Shown here in pieces: positions 8,388 through 18,078 of a DNA stretch of 64,000 nucleotides; the stretch's first letter is position 1, and every line of letters starts with the position of its first letter. Under the pieces are notes generated by a model. That model was not told the DNA's origin and ran no database searches. It worked only from the letters and a program-made list of their open reading frames with translations. The position numbers and the translations under genes are program-made. The stretch lies in assembly GCF_014635905.1 (NCBI RefSeq), contig NZ_BMDS01000003.1, positions 1 to 64,000 on the forward strand, read 5' to 3'. The DNA comes from Limosilactobacillus caviae. Lineage in GTDB: Bacteria > Bacillota > Bacilli > Lactobacillales > Lactobacillaceae.

Positions 8388-9566
8388 ATGAATTTTGAAC
8401 AATCTAAATTACTAGATACACTGCCTAAACAATTTTTTGCAAATTTAGTTGCGAAGGTTAATAAAAAAGTATCAGAAGGCATGGATGTCATTAATCTTGG
8501 TCAGGGTAATCCCGATAAACCGACACCAGACTATATTGTCAAGAGTACGCAAAAATGGGTTGCCGATCCCCAGACACATAAGTATTCGCTCTTTCGTGGC
8601 CTGCCGGCTTTTAAGGAAGCAGCGGCTAAGTTTTATCATGAAAAGTATGGTGCTAGTTTTGACCCGGAAAAGGAAGTAGCAATCTTGGGCGGTTCAAAGA
8701 TCGGCTTAGTGGAGTTGCCATGGGCATTGATGAATCCTGGCGATACCCTGCTTCTTCCGGATCCGGGTTATCCAGATTATCTATCAGGAGCGGCTTTAGG
8801 AAAGGTTAAGTTTGCGACTGTCCCCTTGCTAGCAGAAAATAATTTTTTACCAGATTTGGATGCGATTCCGGACGAAGTTGCCCAACGAGCTAAGTTCTTT
8901 TACCTTAACTATCCTAATAATCCAACAGGGGCAGTTGCAACGCCTGCGTTTTACCAAAAGTTAGTGGCCTGGGCGAAAAAGTACCATGTGGGAATCATTA
9001 GTGATTTTGCATATGGTGCCATCGGGTTTGACGGTCAGACTCCTGTTAGTTTTATGGAAACACCGGGTGCTAAAGATGTGGGAATCGAATTTTATACCTT
9101 TTCTAAGACTTTTAACATGGCTGGCTGGCGGATTGCTTTTGCAGTCGGTAATGAGGATATTATTGAAGCATTAAATCTTATCCAAGATCATTTATTTGTT
9201 AGTCTTTTTCCCGCCTTACAAAAAGCGGCCATTGATGCCCTGACACTACCGGCACGAGATGCGGCAATTACAGAAATTGTTGCTCGCTATGAAGAGAGGC
9301 GGAATGCGTTCATTAATGCTGCAGAAAAAATTGGCTGGCATGCATTTGTTCCCCAAGGTACATTCTATGCTTGGATGCCGGTTCCAACCGGTTATACCAG
9401 CGAAAGCTTTGCAGATCTGTTATTAGATAAAGCCGGGGTTGCAGTGGCGCCAGGTAATGGCTTTGGAACACACGGTGAAGGCTACGTACGGATCGGACTG
9501 TTGATTGAACCAGAACGATTAGTTGAAGCTGTTGAGCGAATTGCTAAGTTGAATCTTTTTAATTAG
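8388..9566 (+). CDS. Class I/II PLP-dependent aminotransferase, possibly methionine/KMTB
   Basis: A 392-residue fold-type I aminotransferase. NLGQGNPDKPTP near the N-terminus, NYPNNPTGA (substrate and PLP contacts), SDFAYGAI and the PLP lysine in FSKTFNMAGWR (Lys240) are all intact. The protein resembles MtnE/YkrV-type enzymes, which aminate the methionine-salvage keto acid KMTB using glutamine. The substrate here is inferred from the preceding omega-amidase and the methionine-type T-box. The ATG at 8388 has a proper distance to GGAAGG; an ATG nine bases upstream is too close. Confidence 0.83.
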   Translation: MNFEQSKLLDTLPKQFFANLVAKVNKKVSEGMDVINLGQGNPDKPTPDYIVKSTQKWVADPQTHKYSLFRGLPAFKEAAAKFYHEKYGASFDPEKEVAILGGSKIGLVELPWALMNPGDTLLLPDPGYPDYLSGAALGKVKFATVPLLAENNFLPDLDAIPDEVAQRAKFFYLNYPNNPTGAVATPAFYQKLVAWAKKYHVGIISDFAYGAIGFDGQTPVSFMETPGAKDVGIEFYTFSKTFNMAGWRIAFAVGNEDIIEALNLIQDHLFVSLFPALQKAAIDALTLPARDAAITEIVARYEERRNAFINAAEKIGWHAFVPQGTFYAWMPVPTGYTSESFADLLLDKAGVAVAPGNGFGTHGEGYVRIGLLIEPERLVEAVERIAKLNLFN

Positions 9567-9580
9567 AAGGAGGAAAAATT

Positions 9581-10546
9581 ATGGCATTAAAATATACTGT
9601 TTTAGGTGCAGGTGCAATGGGATTGCGCTTTGGTGTGCTGCTTCAAGAACTTGCGGGTGCGAAGGTTGATTTTGTTGATAACTGGGCCCCGCAGGTTGAA
9701 ACGATTAAGGAACAAGGGGGCGTGTATGTTTCTCGCGATCATGAGAACCGTCACCTTGTACCGATTAGTATTTATTCACCTGAAGAGTACGATGGCGACC
9801 CAGATGTATTTATTGTCTTTGCAAAACAAATGACGCTTAGTGACCTGCTGAACCGCAGCGCACATTTCTTTCACCCTGACCATCAATATGTCTTTTCTGG
9901 AATGAATGGAATGGGGCATATTGAAAAGATTAACCAATACTTTCCTAAAGAACACGTAGTTGCCGGTACTTGTTTAATCGGAACGGTCCTCAATAAGGCA
10001 GGGGATGTTGATTTTATTGGGAAACCAGGTGCCGGTTCAATTAACTTAGCGCCCCAAGTTGGCGAACCTGATGCCCGTGTAAAGGAAATTGTCGCTGATT
10101 TTACAACAGCTAATATTAATCCGCATCTTAATGATAATTTTGCCGGCACTTTGCTGACAAAGGTAGTCTTCAATTCAGTTATTAATACTATTTGTACCCT
10201 TTTTGAAATTCAAATGGGGCAGTTCATTGATTATGATGGCGCAGAAAAACTTGGCAAACAATTAATTAATGAAGCATTTGATGTTGCAGAACGTGCAGGT
10301 GTTCAGCTATTAAGTACCCGTGAGGAAGAATGGCAAACAATTAAGTATGTCAGTGAAGTTACTAATCCGCTCCATTATCCATCAATGTATCAAGACATGA
10401 GTAAAAACCGCCCCACGGAAGTTGACTATATTAATGGATATATTTATGAATTAGGTAAAAAGTATAACTACGAGGCTTCAACTCATGATTTCTTACGTAA
10501 CCTTGTTCATTTGGCGGAAAATACCCGTAAGTTTAGACAAAAATAG
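9581..10546 (+). CDS. Ketopantoate reductase family (PanE-like) 2-keto acid reductase
   Basis: A 321-residue protein with an N-terminal Rossmann motif (YTVLGAGAMGLRFG), the FAKQMTL and FSGMNGMGH segments of the PanE family, and a C-terminal helical domain with the conserved KVVFNSVINTICTL lysine/asparagine motif. The family reduces 2-dehydropantoate with NADPH. In Lactococcus lactis a PanE-like enzyme has been reported to act as a D-2-hydroxyacid dehydrogenase on amino-acid-derived keto acids. It is third in the T-box operon behind an aminotransferase, so a role in keto-acid turnover is at least as likely as one in pantothenate synthesis. Confidence 0.78.
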   Translation: MALKYTVLGAGAMGLRFGVLLQELAGAKVDFVDNWAPQVETIKEQGGVYVSRDHENRHLVPISIYSPEEYDGDPDVFIVFAKQMTLSDLLNRSAHFFHPDHQYVFSGMNGMGHIEKINQYFPKEHVVAGTCLIGTVLNKAGDVDFIGKPGAGSINLAPQVGEPDARVKEIVADFTTANINPHLNDNFAGTLLTKVVFNSVINTICTLFEIQMGQFIDYDGAEKLGKQLINEAFDVAERAGVQLLSTREEEWQTIKYVSEVTNPLHYPSMYQDMSKNRPTEVDYINGYIYELGKKYNYEASTHDFLRNLVHLAENTRKFRQK

Positions 10547-10600
10547 AATAGAGATTGAAAATTAATTCGGCTTCTCTCAATACAATTCTTGCAGGAGTTT

Positions 10601-10644
10601 AAAAAAGACCAAAATCAGCTTTTTAGCCAATTTTGGTCTTTTTT
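10601..10644. terminator. Bidirectional terminator
   Basis: A perfect 15-base stem (10601-10615 with 10630-10644, AAAAAAGACCAAAAT) gives a U-tract in both directions, serving the PanE-like gene and the convergent ABC-F gene. Confidence 0.85.
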
Positions 10645-10654
10645 AGTCCTTATT

Positions 10655-12592
10655 TTAATTTTCTTTATCAAATTCCTCTAGCTTTTCTGCAGCTTCAGTC
10701 CATGCTAATTCTACTTCTTCTGATTTTGCTGATAACTCATCAAGCTGCTTTTGCAAGTCCGTTAATTTTCCGATATCAGTAGCAACTTCTGGCTGGCTCA
10801 TTTGTTCCTGAATAGTGGTTTGTTCCTCTTCTAATTTTGCCATCTGCTGTTCTAAATCATCAACCTGACGCTGGATCTTCCGTCGGGCACGCTGCTGCTC
10901 TTTGCTTTGCTGGTAAGATTGCTTGCCAGCTGGCGCCTTGCCGGTGTTGGCAGCGCTAGCAGGAGCGACATCATTTGCCCCTTCTTTTTCTTTGGCAATT
11001 AAGTAATCGTCATAGTTGCCCTCATAATGTTTAATACCATCATGCTCCATTGCCAAAATATCAGTTGCAACCTGGTTAATAAAGTAACGGTCATGTGAAA
11101 TAAATAGAACAGTGCCGCTAAATTCGTTAATTGCGTTTTCTAAGACTTCCCGACTGTCGATATCAAGGTGGTTAGTCGGTTCGTCAAGAATAAGAAAATT
11201 AATCGCTTTAAATGATAATTTGGTTAACTCTAGGCGCGCCTTTTCACCACCCGATAGGTCATGAACGACTTTGTAAACGTCATCCCCGACAAAGAGAAAA
11301 CTACCTAATAGGGAACGGATATCCTTTTCTGGTACCTCTGGGTGGTCATCCCATACTTCCTCAAGCACCGTTTTATTAGGGTGTAATTGCTGCTGCTCCT
11401 GATCGTAGTAACCAATATCAAGATTAGCACCAAGTTTAATGGTACCGCTAATTAAAGGAATCTTATGGAGAATTGACTTGAGTAAAGTCGATTTACCAAT
11501 ACCATTTGGACCAATGATACCAACTCGTTGCGGCTTCCGAACATTAAATGACAGTGGGCCGGCAAGCACTTGTTCATTGTAGCCGACTTTTGCCTGCTCT
11601 ACATCAAGAACTTCATTTCCGCTATCTTTTTCAGAATGGAATTGAAAGTGGATCGACTTATCATCAGTTTCGGGCCGGTCAAGCCGTTCCATCTTTTCTA
11701 ATTGCTTTCGCCGCGCCTGTGCCCGCTTGGTGGTGGAAGCACGGACGATATTTCGATTGACAAAGTCTTCTAGCTTAGCAATCTTTTTTTGTTGCTGATC
11801 ATAGTGTTTCCATTCTGCTTGCAATCTTTCCTGTTTATGCTTAACGAATTGCGTATAGTTACCGGTATAGTGCGTTAAGGTTTTATTATCGAGATCATAG
11901 ACATCGCTAACAACCCGATCTAAGAAATAACGGTCGTGAGAAACAATTAGCAATGCACCTTGATAACTCTTGAGATAATCCTCTAGCCATGAGAGGACAT
12001 TCATATCAAGGTGGTTAGTTGGTTCGTCCAAAATTAATAGCCCTGGTGCCTGTAAGAGAATTTTAGCAAGGGCTAGTTTAGTTTTTTGTCCTCCTGAAAG
12101 GGAATTGATCGGGGTGGTATAGCTATCTTCACCAAAGCCAAAGCCATGCAGGATTCCGCGCATTCGAGATTCATATTCAAACCCGCCTTGCTTTTTAAAG
12201 GTTGTTTGTAGATTATCATACGTAGAAAGAATTTGTTGATAATTACTATCGGAACTATCAAGGTCAGCGAGTTGCTGCTCTAAGTCATGAATCTGTTTTT
12301 CCATCTTATGTAAAGGGGCAAAAACAGTATCTAGTTCTGTCCAGATACTATTTTGACTATCCAGCCCTTGATCCTGGGCAAGGTAACCGATTGTCAGGTC
12401 TTTGACTTTAGTAATAGTTCCTTCATCCGGTTCTGTGATTCCGGCAATCATTTTTAATAAGGTTGTTTTACCGGCACCGTTACGACCAACAAGGGCAGTC
12501 CGGCCATGCTCTTGGATTTGCATGTTCATATTGTGAAATAAAACGTCCGCGCCAAACCGGCGTACAACGTCATTTGTCTGTAAAAGTAACAT
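10655..12592 (-). CDS. ABC-F family ribosome-associated ATPase (YdiF-like)
   Basis: A 645-residue soluble ATPase with two ABC domains and no membrane segments. Walker A motifs are GRNGAGKTTLL near residue 37 and GPNGIGKSTLL near residue 350. Both signature motifs (LSGGQKTKLALAK, LSGGEKARLELTK) and both LILDEPTNHLD Walker B motifs are intact. A charged linker lies between the domains, and a Lys/Glu-rich coiled coil follows residue 560. ABC-F proteins act on the ribosome E site in translation. The position next to rex matches Bacillus ydiF. No sign links it to antibiotic resistance. Confidence 0.9.
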   Translation of the reverse strand: MLLLQTNDVVRRFGADVLFHNMNMQIQEHGRTALVGRNGAGKTTLLKMIAGITEPDEGTITKVKDLTIGYLAQDQGLDSQNSIWTELDTVFAPLHKMEKQIHDLEQQLADLDSSDSNYQQILSTYDNLQTTFKKQGGFEYESRMRGILHGFGFGEDSYTTPINSLSGGQKTKLALAKILLQAPGLLILDEPTNHLDMNVLSWLEDYLKSYQGALLIVSHDRYFLDRVVSDVYDLDNKTLTHYTGNYTQFVKHKQERLQAEWKHYDQQQKKIAKLEDFVNRNIVRASTTKRAQARRKQLEKMERLDRPETDDKSIHFQFHSEKDSGNEVLDVEQAKVGYNEQVLAGPLSFNVRKPQRVGIIGPNGIGKSTLLKSILHKIPLISGTIKLGANLDIGYYDQEQQQLHPNKTVLEEVWDDHPEVPEKDIRSLLGSFLFVGDDVYKVVHDLSGGEKARLELTKLSFKAINFLILDEPTNHLDIDSREVLENAINEFSGTVLFISHDRYFINQVATDILAMEHDGIKHYEGNYDDYLIAKEKEGANDVAPASAANTGKAPAGKQSYQQSKEQQRARRKIQRQVDDLEQQMAKLEEEQTTIQEQMSQPEVATDIGKLTDLQKQLDELSAKSEEVELAWTEAAEKLEEFDKEN

Positions 12593-12757
12593 ATTGAAAC
12601 CTCATTTAATTACTTGAATTTGATACAGTTTTATTTTAGCAGATTTTAATTTTAAATAAAAAGTTGAAAATATTTTTGTATTTTAGTTCACAAAAAAAGG
12701 TTTAATTGCTAGAATATACTCAGACTTAAATTTCACAAAGTAAAGATTGGTAATGTC

Positions 12758-12806
12758 GTCCTTATTAAAGCCTGGTAGTTAGTTGGCAGCTTAGGCTATA
12801 AAGGAC
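12758..12806 (+). promoter_or_regulatory. Stem-loop in the rex 5' leader
   Basis: GTCCTT (12758) pairs with AAGGAC (12801), and AGCCT pairs with AGGCT inside, separated by an internal loop. No T run follows, so it is not a terminator. It ends about 10 bases before the AGGAGG of rex. Isolated TTCACAAA-type half-sites lie upstream, but there is no full Rex palindrome. Confidence 0.35.
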
Positions 12807-12830
12807 TAATTTAGGAGGAACAAAAGTAGA

Positions 12831-13475
12831 ATGGCAAATAAAAAGATTCCGCGCGCAACTGCGAAACGGTTGCCGATATATTTCCGTTATTTAAATGTAT
12901 TAAAGGATGCAAATAAGCAACGGGTATCATCAACCGAACTTTCAGAAGCGGTTCAAGTTGATTCAGCAACTATTCGTCGTGATTTTTCATATTTTGGTGA
13001 ATTAGGTAAGCGGGGATACGGCTATGATGTTGAGAGCTTATTAAAGTTTTTCAAGGGGATTTTACATCAAGACTCATTAGTTAGTGTTGCCTTAGTAGGG
13101 GTTGGTAGTTTGGGAAGTGCTTTGTTAAACTTTAACTTCCATCAAGATACTAATTTACGGATTAGTGCTGCTTTCGATACTAAGCCAGAATATGCAAATA
13201 CTGTTAAGAGCGGTATTCCTATCTACCCATCTGAGGATATGGTAAAGCAGTTAAAAGAACAGCAAATTGATGTTGTTATTTTAACGGTTCCTGGTATTAA
13301 AGCTCAGCATGTTGCCGACCAATTAGTTGAAGCCGGTGTAAAAGGTATCCTTAACTTTACGCCAGTTCGTTTATCTGTTCCAAAGAATGTTCAAGTTCAA
13401 AATATTGATTTAACAAACGAACTTCAAACGTTGATCTACTTTATTAAAAACTATACTGAAGACTCAGTTGAATAA
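12831..13475 (+). CDS. rex: Redox-sensing transcriptional repressor Rex
   Basis: A 214-residue Rex protein. The N-terminal winged helix has the family signature [26 protein letters not shown], and the C-terminal Rossmann domain starts at [17 protein letters not shown] domain-swap helix follows ([15 protein letters not shown]). Rex senses the NADH/NAD+ ratio and represses fermentation and alternative-electron-acceptor genes. AGGAGG precedes the ATG. Its place between the ABC-F gene and groESL is conserved with Bacillus. Confidence 0.95.
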   Translation: MANKKIPRATAKRLPIYFRYLNVLKDANKQRVSSTELSEAVQVDSATIRRDFSYFGELGKRGYGYDVESLLKFFKGILHQDSLVSVALVGVGSLGSALLNFNFHQDTNLRISAAFDTKPEYANTVKSGIPIYPSEDMVKQLKEQQIDVVILTVPGIKAQHVADQLVEAGVKGILNFTPVRLSVPKNVQVQNIDLTNELQTLIYFIKNYTEDSVE

Positions 13476-13482
13476 AATTATC

Positions 13483-13520
13483 AAGCATTGGTTTACTAAA
13501 AGCGGTAAACTAATGCTTTT
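13483..13520 (+). terminator. Terminator after rex
   Basis: A stem AAGCATTGGTTTAC (13483-13496) with GTAAACTAATGCTT (13504-13517) and a short T run. Confidence 0.8.
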
Positions 13521-13583
13521 TATCTACTATTTTGTTAATAGTTATACATTTAAAAAACTTTTATCTTATTATTTTTAATAGAT

Positions 13584-13600
13584 GGTCAAAAAAAGTCAAA
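13584..13600 (+). promoter_or_regulatory. CtsR operator upstream of groESL
   Basis: The direct repeat GGTCAAA-AAA-AGTCAAA matches the CtsR consensus RGTCAAANANRGTCAAA at every fixed position. It lies 9 bases upstream of the -35 box. Confidence 0.85.
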
Positions 13601-13609
13601 GTGTTTCTG

Positions 13610-13637
13610 TTGCATTTTGGGGAGAACATGTTATATT
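13610..13637 (+). promoter_or_regulatory. groESL promoter
   Basis: TTGCAT (13610-13615), a 16-base spacer and TATATT (13632-13637). It sits between the CtsR site and the CIRCE element. Confidence 0.7.
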
Positions 13638-13648
13638 TAAACATGTGG

Positions 13649-13675
13649 TTAGCACTTAAGGGTTTTGAGTGCTAA
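13649..13675 (+). promoter_or_regulatory. CIRCE element (HrcA operator) of groESL
   Basis: The inverted repeat TTAGCACTT-N9-GAGTGCTAA differs from the consensus TTAGCACTC-N9-GAGTGCTAA at one position. It overlaps the expected transcript start and 5' UTR. Confidence 0.95.
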
Positions 13676-13708
13676 AAATAAAATTATTAACAAGATGGAG
13701 GGATTAAC

Positions 13709-13993
13709 GTGTTAAAGCCATTAGGAGATCGCGTTGTTCTAAAAGCTGAAACTGAAGAAGAAAAGACAGTTGGTGGAATTGTCCTTGCTTCCAATGTAAA
13801 GGAAAAGCCAACTACTGGAAAGGTTATTGCCGTTGGAGAAGGTCGTACTTTAGAAAACGGACAAAAGCTTGCTCCAGCTGTTAAGGAAGGCGACCGCGTA
13901 TTATTTGACAAGTACGCAGGTAACGAAGTCGAATATGATGGTGAAAAGTACTTAGTTGTTCATGCTAAGGACTTAGTAGCAATTGTTGAATAG
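13709..13993 (+). CDS. groES: Co-chaperonin GroES
   Basis: A 94-residue GroES of normal length, with the N-terminal [23 protein letters not shown] that includes the mobile loop, and the C-terminal [15 protein letters not shown]. It caps the GroEL folding chamber. The start codon is GTG, set by GGAGGG. Expression is controlled by the CtsR and CIRCE sites upstream. A weak hairpin (GAGAC with GTCTC, about 14016-14046) lies between groES and groEL and could be a processing site. Confidence 0.97.
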   Translation: MLKPLGDRVVLKAETEEEKTVGGIVLASNVKEKPTTGKVIAVGEGRTLENGQKLAPAVKEGDRVLFDKYAGNEVEYDGEKYLVVHAKDLVAIVE

Positions 13994-14085
13994 TTAAATA
14001 TACAAATTAAAAGTTTGAGACAAAAGGATATAGTTCTTTCATCGTCTCTTTTAAATAAATTGAATTTAATTTTGAGGTGACATAA

Positions 14086-15714
<1,629 letters not shown>

Positions 15715-15754
15715 TTCATCTCAGCTGGTTAAATTTTAATTTTGTGGGCAGAAA

Positions 15755-15800
15755 GGTTCTAACGTTTGAACTCATTCAGATGTTAGAATCTTTTTTTATT
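15755..15800 (+). terminator. Terminator after groEL
   Basis: Stem GGTTCTAACGTTTG (15755-15768) with CAGATGTTAGAATC, followed by seven T. Confidence 0.8.
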
Positions 15801-15812
15801 TTAGGAGGAAAA

Positions 15813-16301
15813 ATGAGCACACAGGCAACAACTATTTATACTTATTTGGATAATGAGGGAATCGATTATCAAACCATTAACCATCCGCCAGTTTATACAG
15901 CGAAAGAAGCTGATAAGTACGTGCAAAACTACCAATTTATTCGCACGAAAAACCTGTTCTTAAAAAATAAAACCGGGTACTATTTGGTGGCGCTGTTAGA
16001 AAATAAGCGTCTCGATATGAAAAAGTTAAAGCAGCGTTTGACAACTAGTCGTTTTTCGTTTGCCCGCCCAGAAGAATTAAAGGCTAAATTGCAAATTACT
16101 AGCGGGGCAGTTTCTCCATTCAACCTGATGAATGATGAAGAGCACCAGGTTACTTTTGTTGTTGACGCCGATATTCTTAGGCCTGGGCAGAAAATTGGCT
16201 GTCATCCAAATGATAATACCGCTACTGTAGTTCTTGCGGTAACAGATTTACTTCAAATAGTAAAGAAATATGGCAATCCGGTGAAAGTTATTGAACTATA
16301 A
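15813..16301 (+). CDS. YbaK/ProXp-type aminoacyl-tRNA editing deacylase
   Basis: A 162-residue single-domain protein of the YbaK/ProRS INS-domain superfamily. Recognisable segments are INHPPVYTAKEADKY, the catalytic-lysine region RTKNLFLKNKTGYYLVAL, and the late GCHPNDNTATVVL. Its form is closest to free-standing ProXp (PrdX-like) proteins, which hydrolyse Ala-tRNA(Pro) or related mischarged tRNAs. The exact tRNA substrate is inferred. AGGAGG precedes the ATG, and the gene stands alone after the groESL terminator. Confidence 0.8.
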   Translation: MSTQATTIYTYLDNEGIDYQTINHPPVYTAKEADKYVQNYQFIRTKNLFLKNKTGYYLVALLENKRLDMKKLKQRLTTSRFSFARPEELKAKLQITSGAVSPFNLMNDEEHQVTFVVDADILRPGQKIGCHPNDNTATVVLAVTDLLQIVKKYGNPVKVIEL

Positions 16302-16382
16302 AACTAATCTAAAAATCTTAAATTGTGGTAAAGTAAATGAGTATTAATTTTTAATAAAACTATAATTGAAAGGAACTAAAAA

Positions 16383-17990
16383 ATGGAAAAAATGAAATTC
16401 CAGAAGATAACGCTATTTTCTGGAGTAATGCTTGCTCTAAATTCCTTGATTGGTTCAGGATGGCTTTTTGGTGCAGGAACCGCTGCAAAGGTTGCGGGAC
16501 CAGCAGCAATCATTTCATGGATCCTAGGAGCAATAATTATTATCAGCATCGCTCTTACTTATGTTGAATTAGGGGCAATGTTTCCAGAAAGCGGGGGGAT
16601 GAGTCGTTACGCTCAGTATAGCCACGGTCCTTTATTAGGATTTGTTGCTGCGTGGGCGAATTGGATTTCATTAATAACTTTAGTCCCGATGGAAGCTGTG
16701 GCATCAGTCCAATACATGAGTTCTTGGCCGTGGACATGGGCAAATTGGACTCATCATTTTATGAAAAATGGTAATATCACGACACCAGGATTATTAGTGG
16801 TATTTATTTTTATGCTTGTGTTTACACTGATTAATTTTTGGTCAGTGAAGTTAATGACGCGTTTTACTAATTTAATTTCAATTTTTAAAGTCCTGTTGCC
16901 GACACTGACAGTTGCCATGCTAATCTTCGCTGGCTTTCATCCAGGAAATTTTGGTCATAGTGTAAATACATTTATGCCTTATGGTAGTCGTTCAATCTTT
17001 GAGGCAGCTGCTGTATCGGGAATTATCATGTCATATGATGCGTTTCAGACGATAATTAATATGGGAGGAGAAATGATTCATCCCCACAAAAATATCGTTC
17101 GCGGTGTTTTGATATCAATGATAATTACAGCAGTGATTTACGTTATGTTACAGGTTGCCTTTATTGGCGCAATTGATCCTAATTTGTTGGCACAAAAAGG
17201 ATGGCACGGGATTAATTACACTTCACCGTTTGCAGATATTGCCATTCTGCTTGGGATGAACTGGTTAGCTATTTTATTATATATGGATGCCTTTGTGTCC
17301 CCATTTGGAACCGGAGTCGCCTTTGTTGCTACTGCATCTCGGGCACTAGCTGCAATGACCCACACCGGCCACTTGCCACAGTGGTTAGGGCGATTAGAAC
17401 GGCGCTATATGATTCCTCGCTTTGCAATGGTTGTTGACTTAATTCTGGCGGTTATCATGGTGAGCTTGTTTAGAAATTGGAGCCTGCTAGCAACGGTAAT
17501 TACTGGTTCGACATTAATTGCCTATCTTACTGGCCCCGTAACCGTTATTTCATTGCGTAAAATGGATGCCAATTTAAAACGGCCATTTCATCCCCAATTT
17601 ATGACTTGGCTGGCCCCGTTCGCGTTTGTCTTGACGAGTCTTGCAATTTATTGGACAATGTGGCCAACTACCATTCAAGTGATTGGCGTAATTTTACTGG
17701 GATTGCCGATTTACCTCTATTATGAGATTAAATATCGTCACGCATCTGGGTTATGTGATCTTCGCAATAGCTACTGGATGCTTGCTTACCTTGTCTTTAT
17801 TTCAATTATCTCTTTCATTGGAAGCGAAGGTTTTGGCGGTAGAGATTGGCTAAAGTATCCATGGGATTTTGTTGTAATTATTATTTTTTCGTTGGCCTTT
17901 TATCGCTGGGCAGTTGCAAGTCGAATGAAAAAAGTCGATCCGGTTGCGGAAAAAGTAAATGCCAAAGTAAAAATGCCAGAGAAAGACTAA
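16383..17990 (+). CDS. APC-superfamily amino acid permease
   Basis: A 535-residue integral membrane protein with about 12-14 hydrophobic segments. It has the APC start motif ALNSLIGSGWLFGAGTAAKVAGPAA and the GGEMIHPHKNIVRGV loop typical of H+-coupled amino-acid permeases. It resembles the aspartate/glutamate transporter branch that includes Bacillus YveA, but the substrate cannot be read from sequence. A charged C-terminal tail rich in Lys, Glu and Val follows the last helix. GAAAGGAA precedes the ATG. Confidence 0.8.
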   Translation: MEKMKFQKITLFSGVMLALNSLIGSGWLFGAGTAAKVAGPAAIISWILGAIIIISIALTYVELGAMFPESGGMSRYAQYSHGPLLGFVAAWANWISLITLVPMEAVASVQYMSSWPWTWANWTHHFMKNGNITTPGLLVVFIFMLVFTLINFWSVKLMTRFTNLISIFKVLLPTLTVAMLIFAGFHPGNFGHSVNTFMPYGSRSIFEAAAVSGIIMSYDAFQTIINMGGEMIHPHKNIVRGVLISMIITAVIYVMLQVAFIGAIDPNLLAQKGWHGINYTSPFADIAILLGMNWLAILLYMDAFVSPFGTGVAFVATASRALAAMTHTGHLPQWLGRLERRYMIPRFAMVVDLILAVIMVSLFRNWSLLATVITGSTLIAYLTGPVTVISLRKMDANLKRPFHPQFMTWLAPFAFVLTSLAIYWTMWPTTIQVIGVILLGLPIYLYYEIKYRHASGLCDLRNSYWMLAYLVFISIISFIGSEGFGGRDWLKYPWDFVVIIIFSLAFYRWAVASRMKKVDPVAEKVNAKVKMPEKD

Positions 17991-18078
17991 TAAACAGATT
18001 TGTAGGTTGCAAATTCAGTTAATAAATTGTAGTATTGTCACCTATTTAAAAAGTGTAAAAAATTAAAGGAGAAATAGT

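Noticed and set aside
10655-12592. ABC-F gene as an antibiotic-resistance determinant
   Set aside because: Its motifs and its neighbourhood with rex and groESL fit the housekeeping YdiF-type group. Nothing suggests transfer.
17991-18078. Possible ydaO (c-di-AMP) riboswitch upstream of the KimA-like gene
   Set aside because: The gap is only 88 bases and lacks the long conserved stems; there is no room for that riboswitch.
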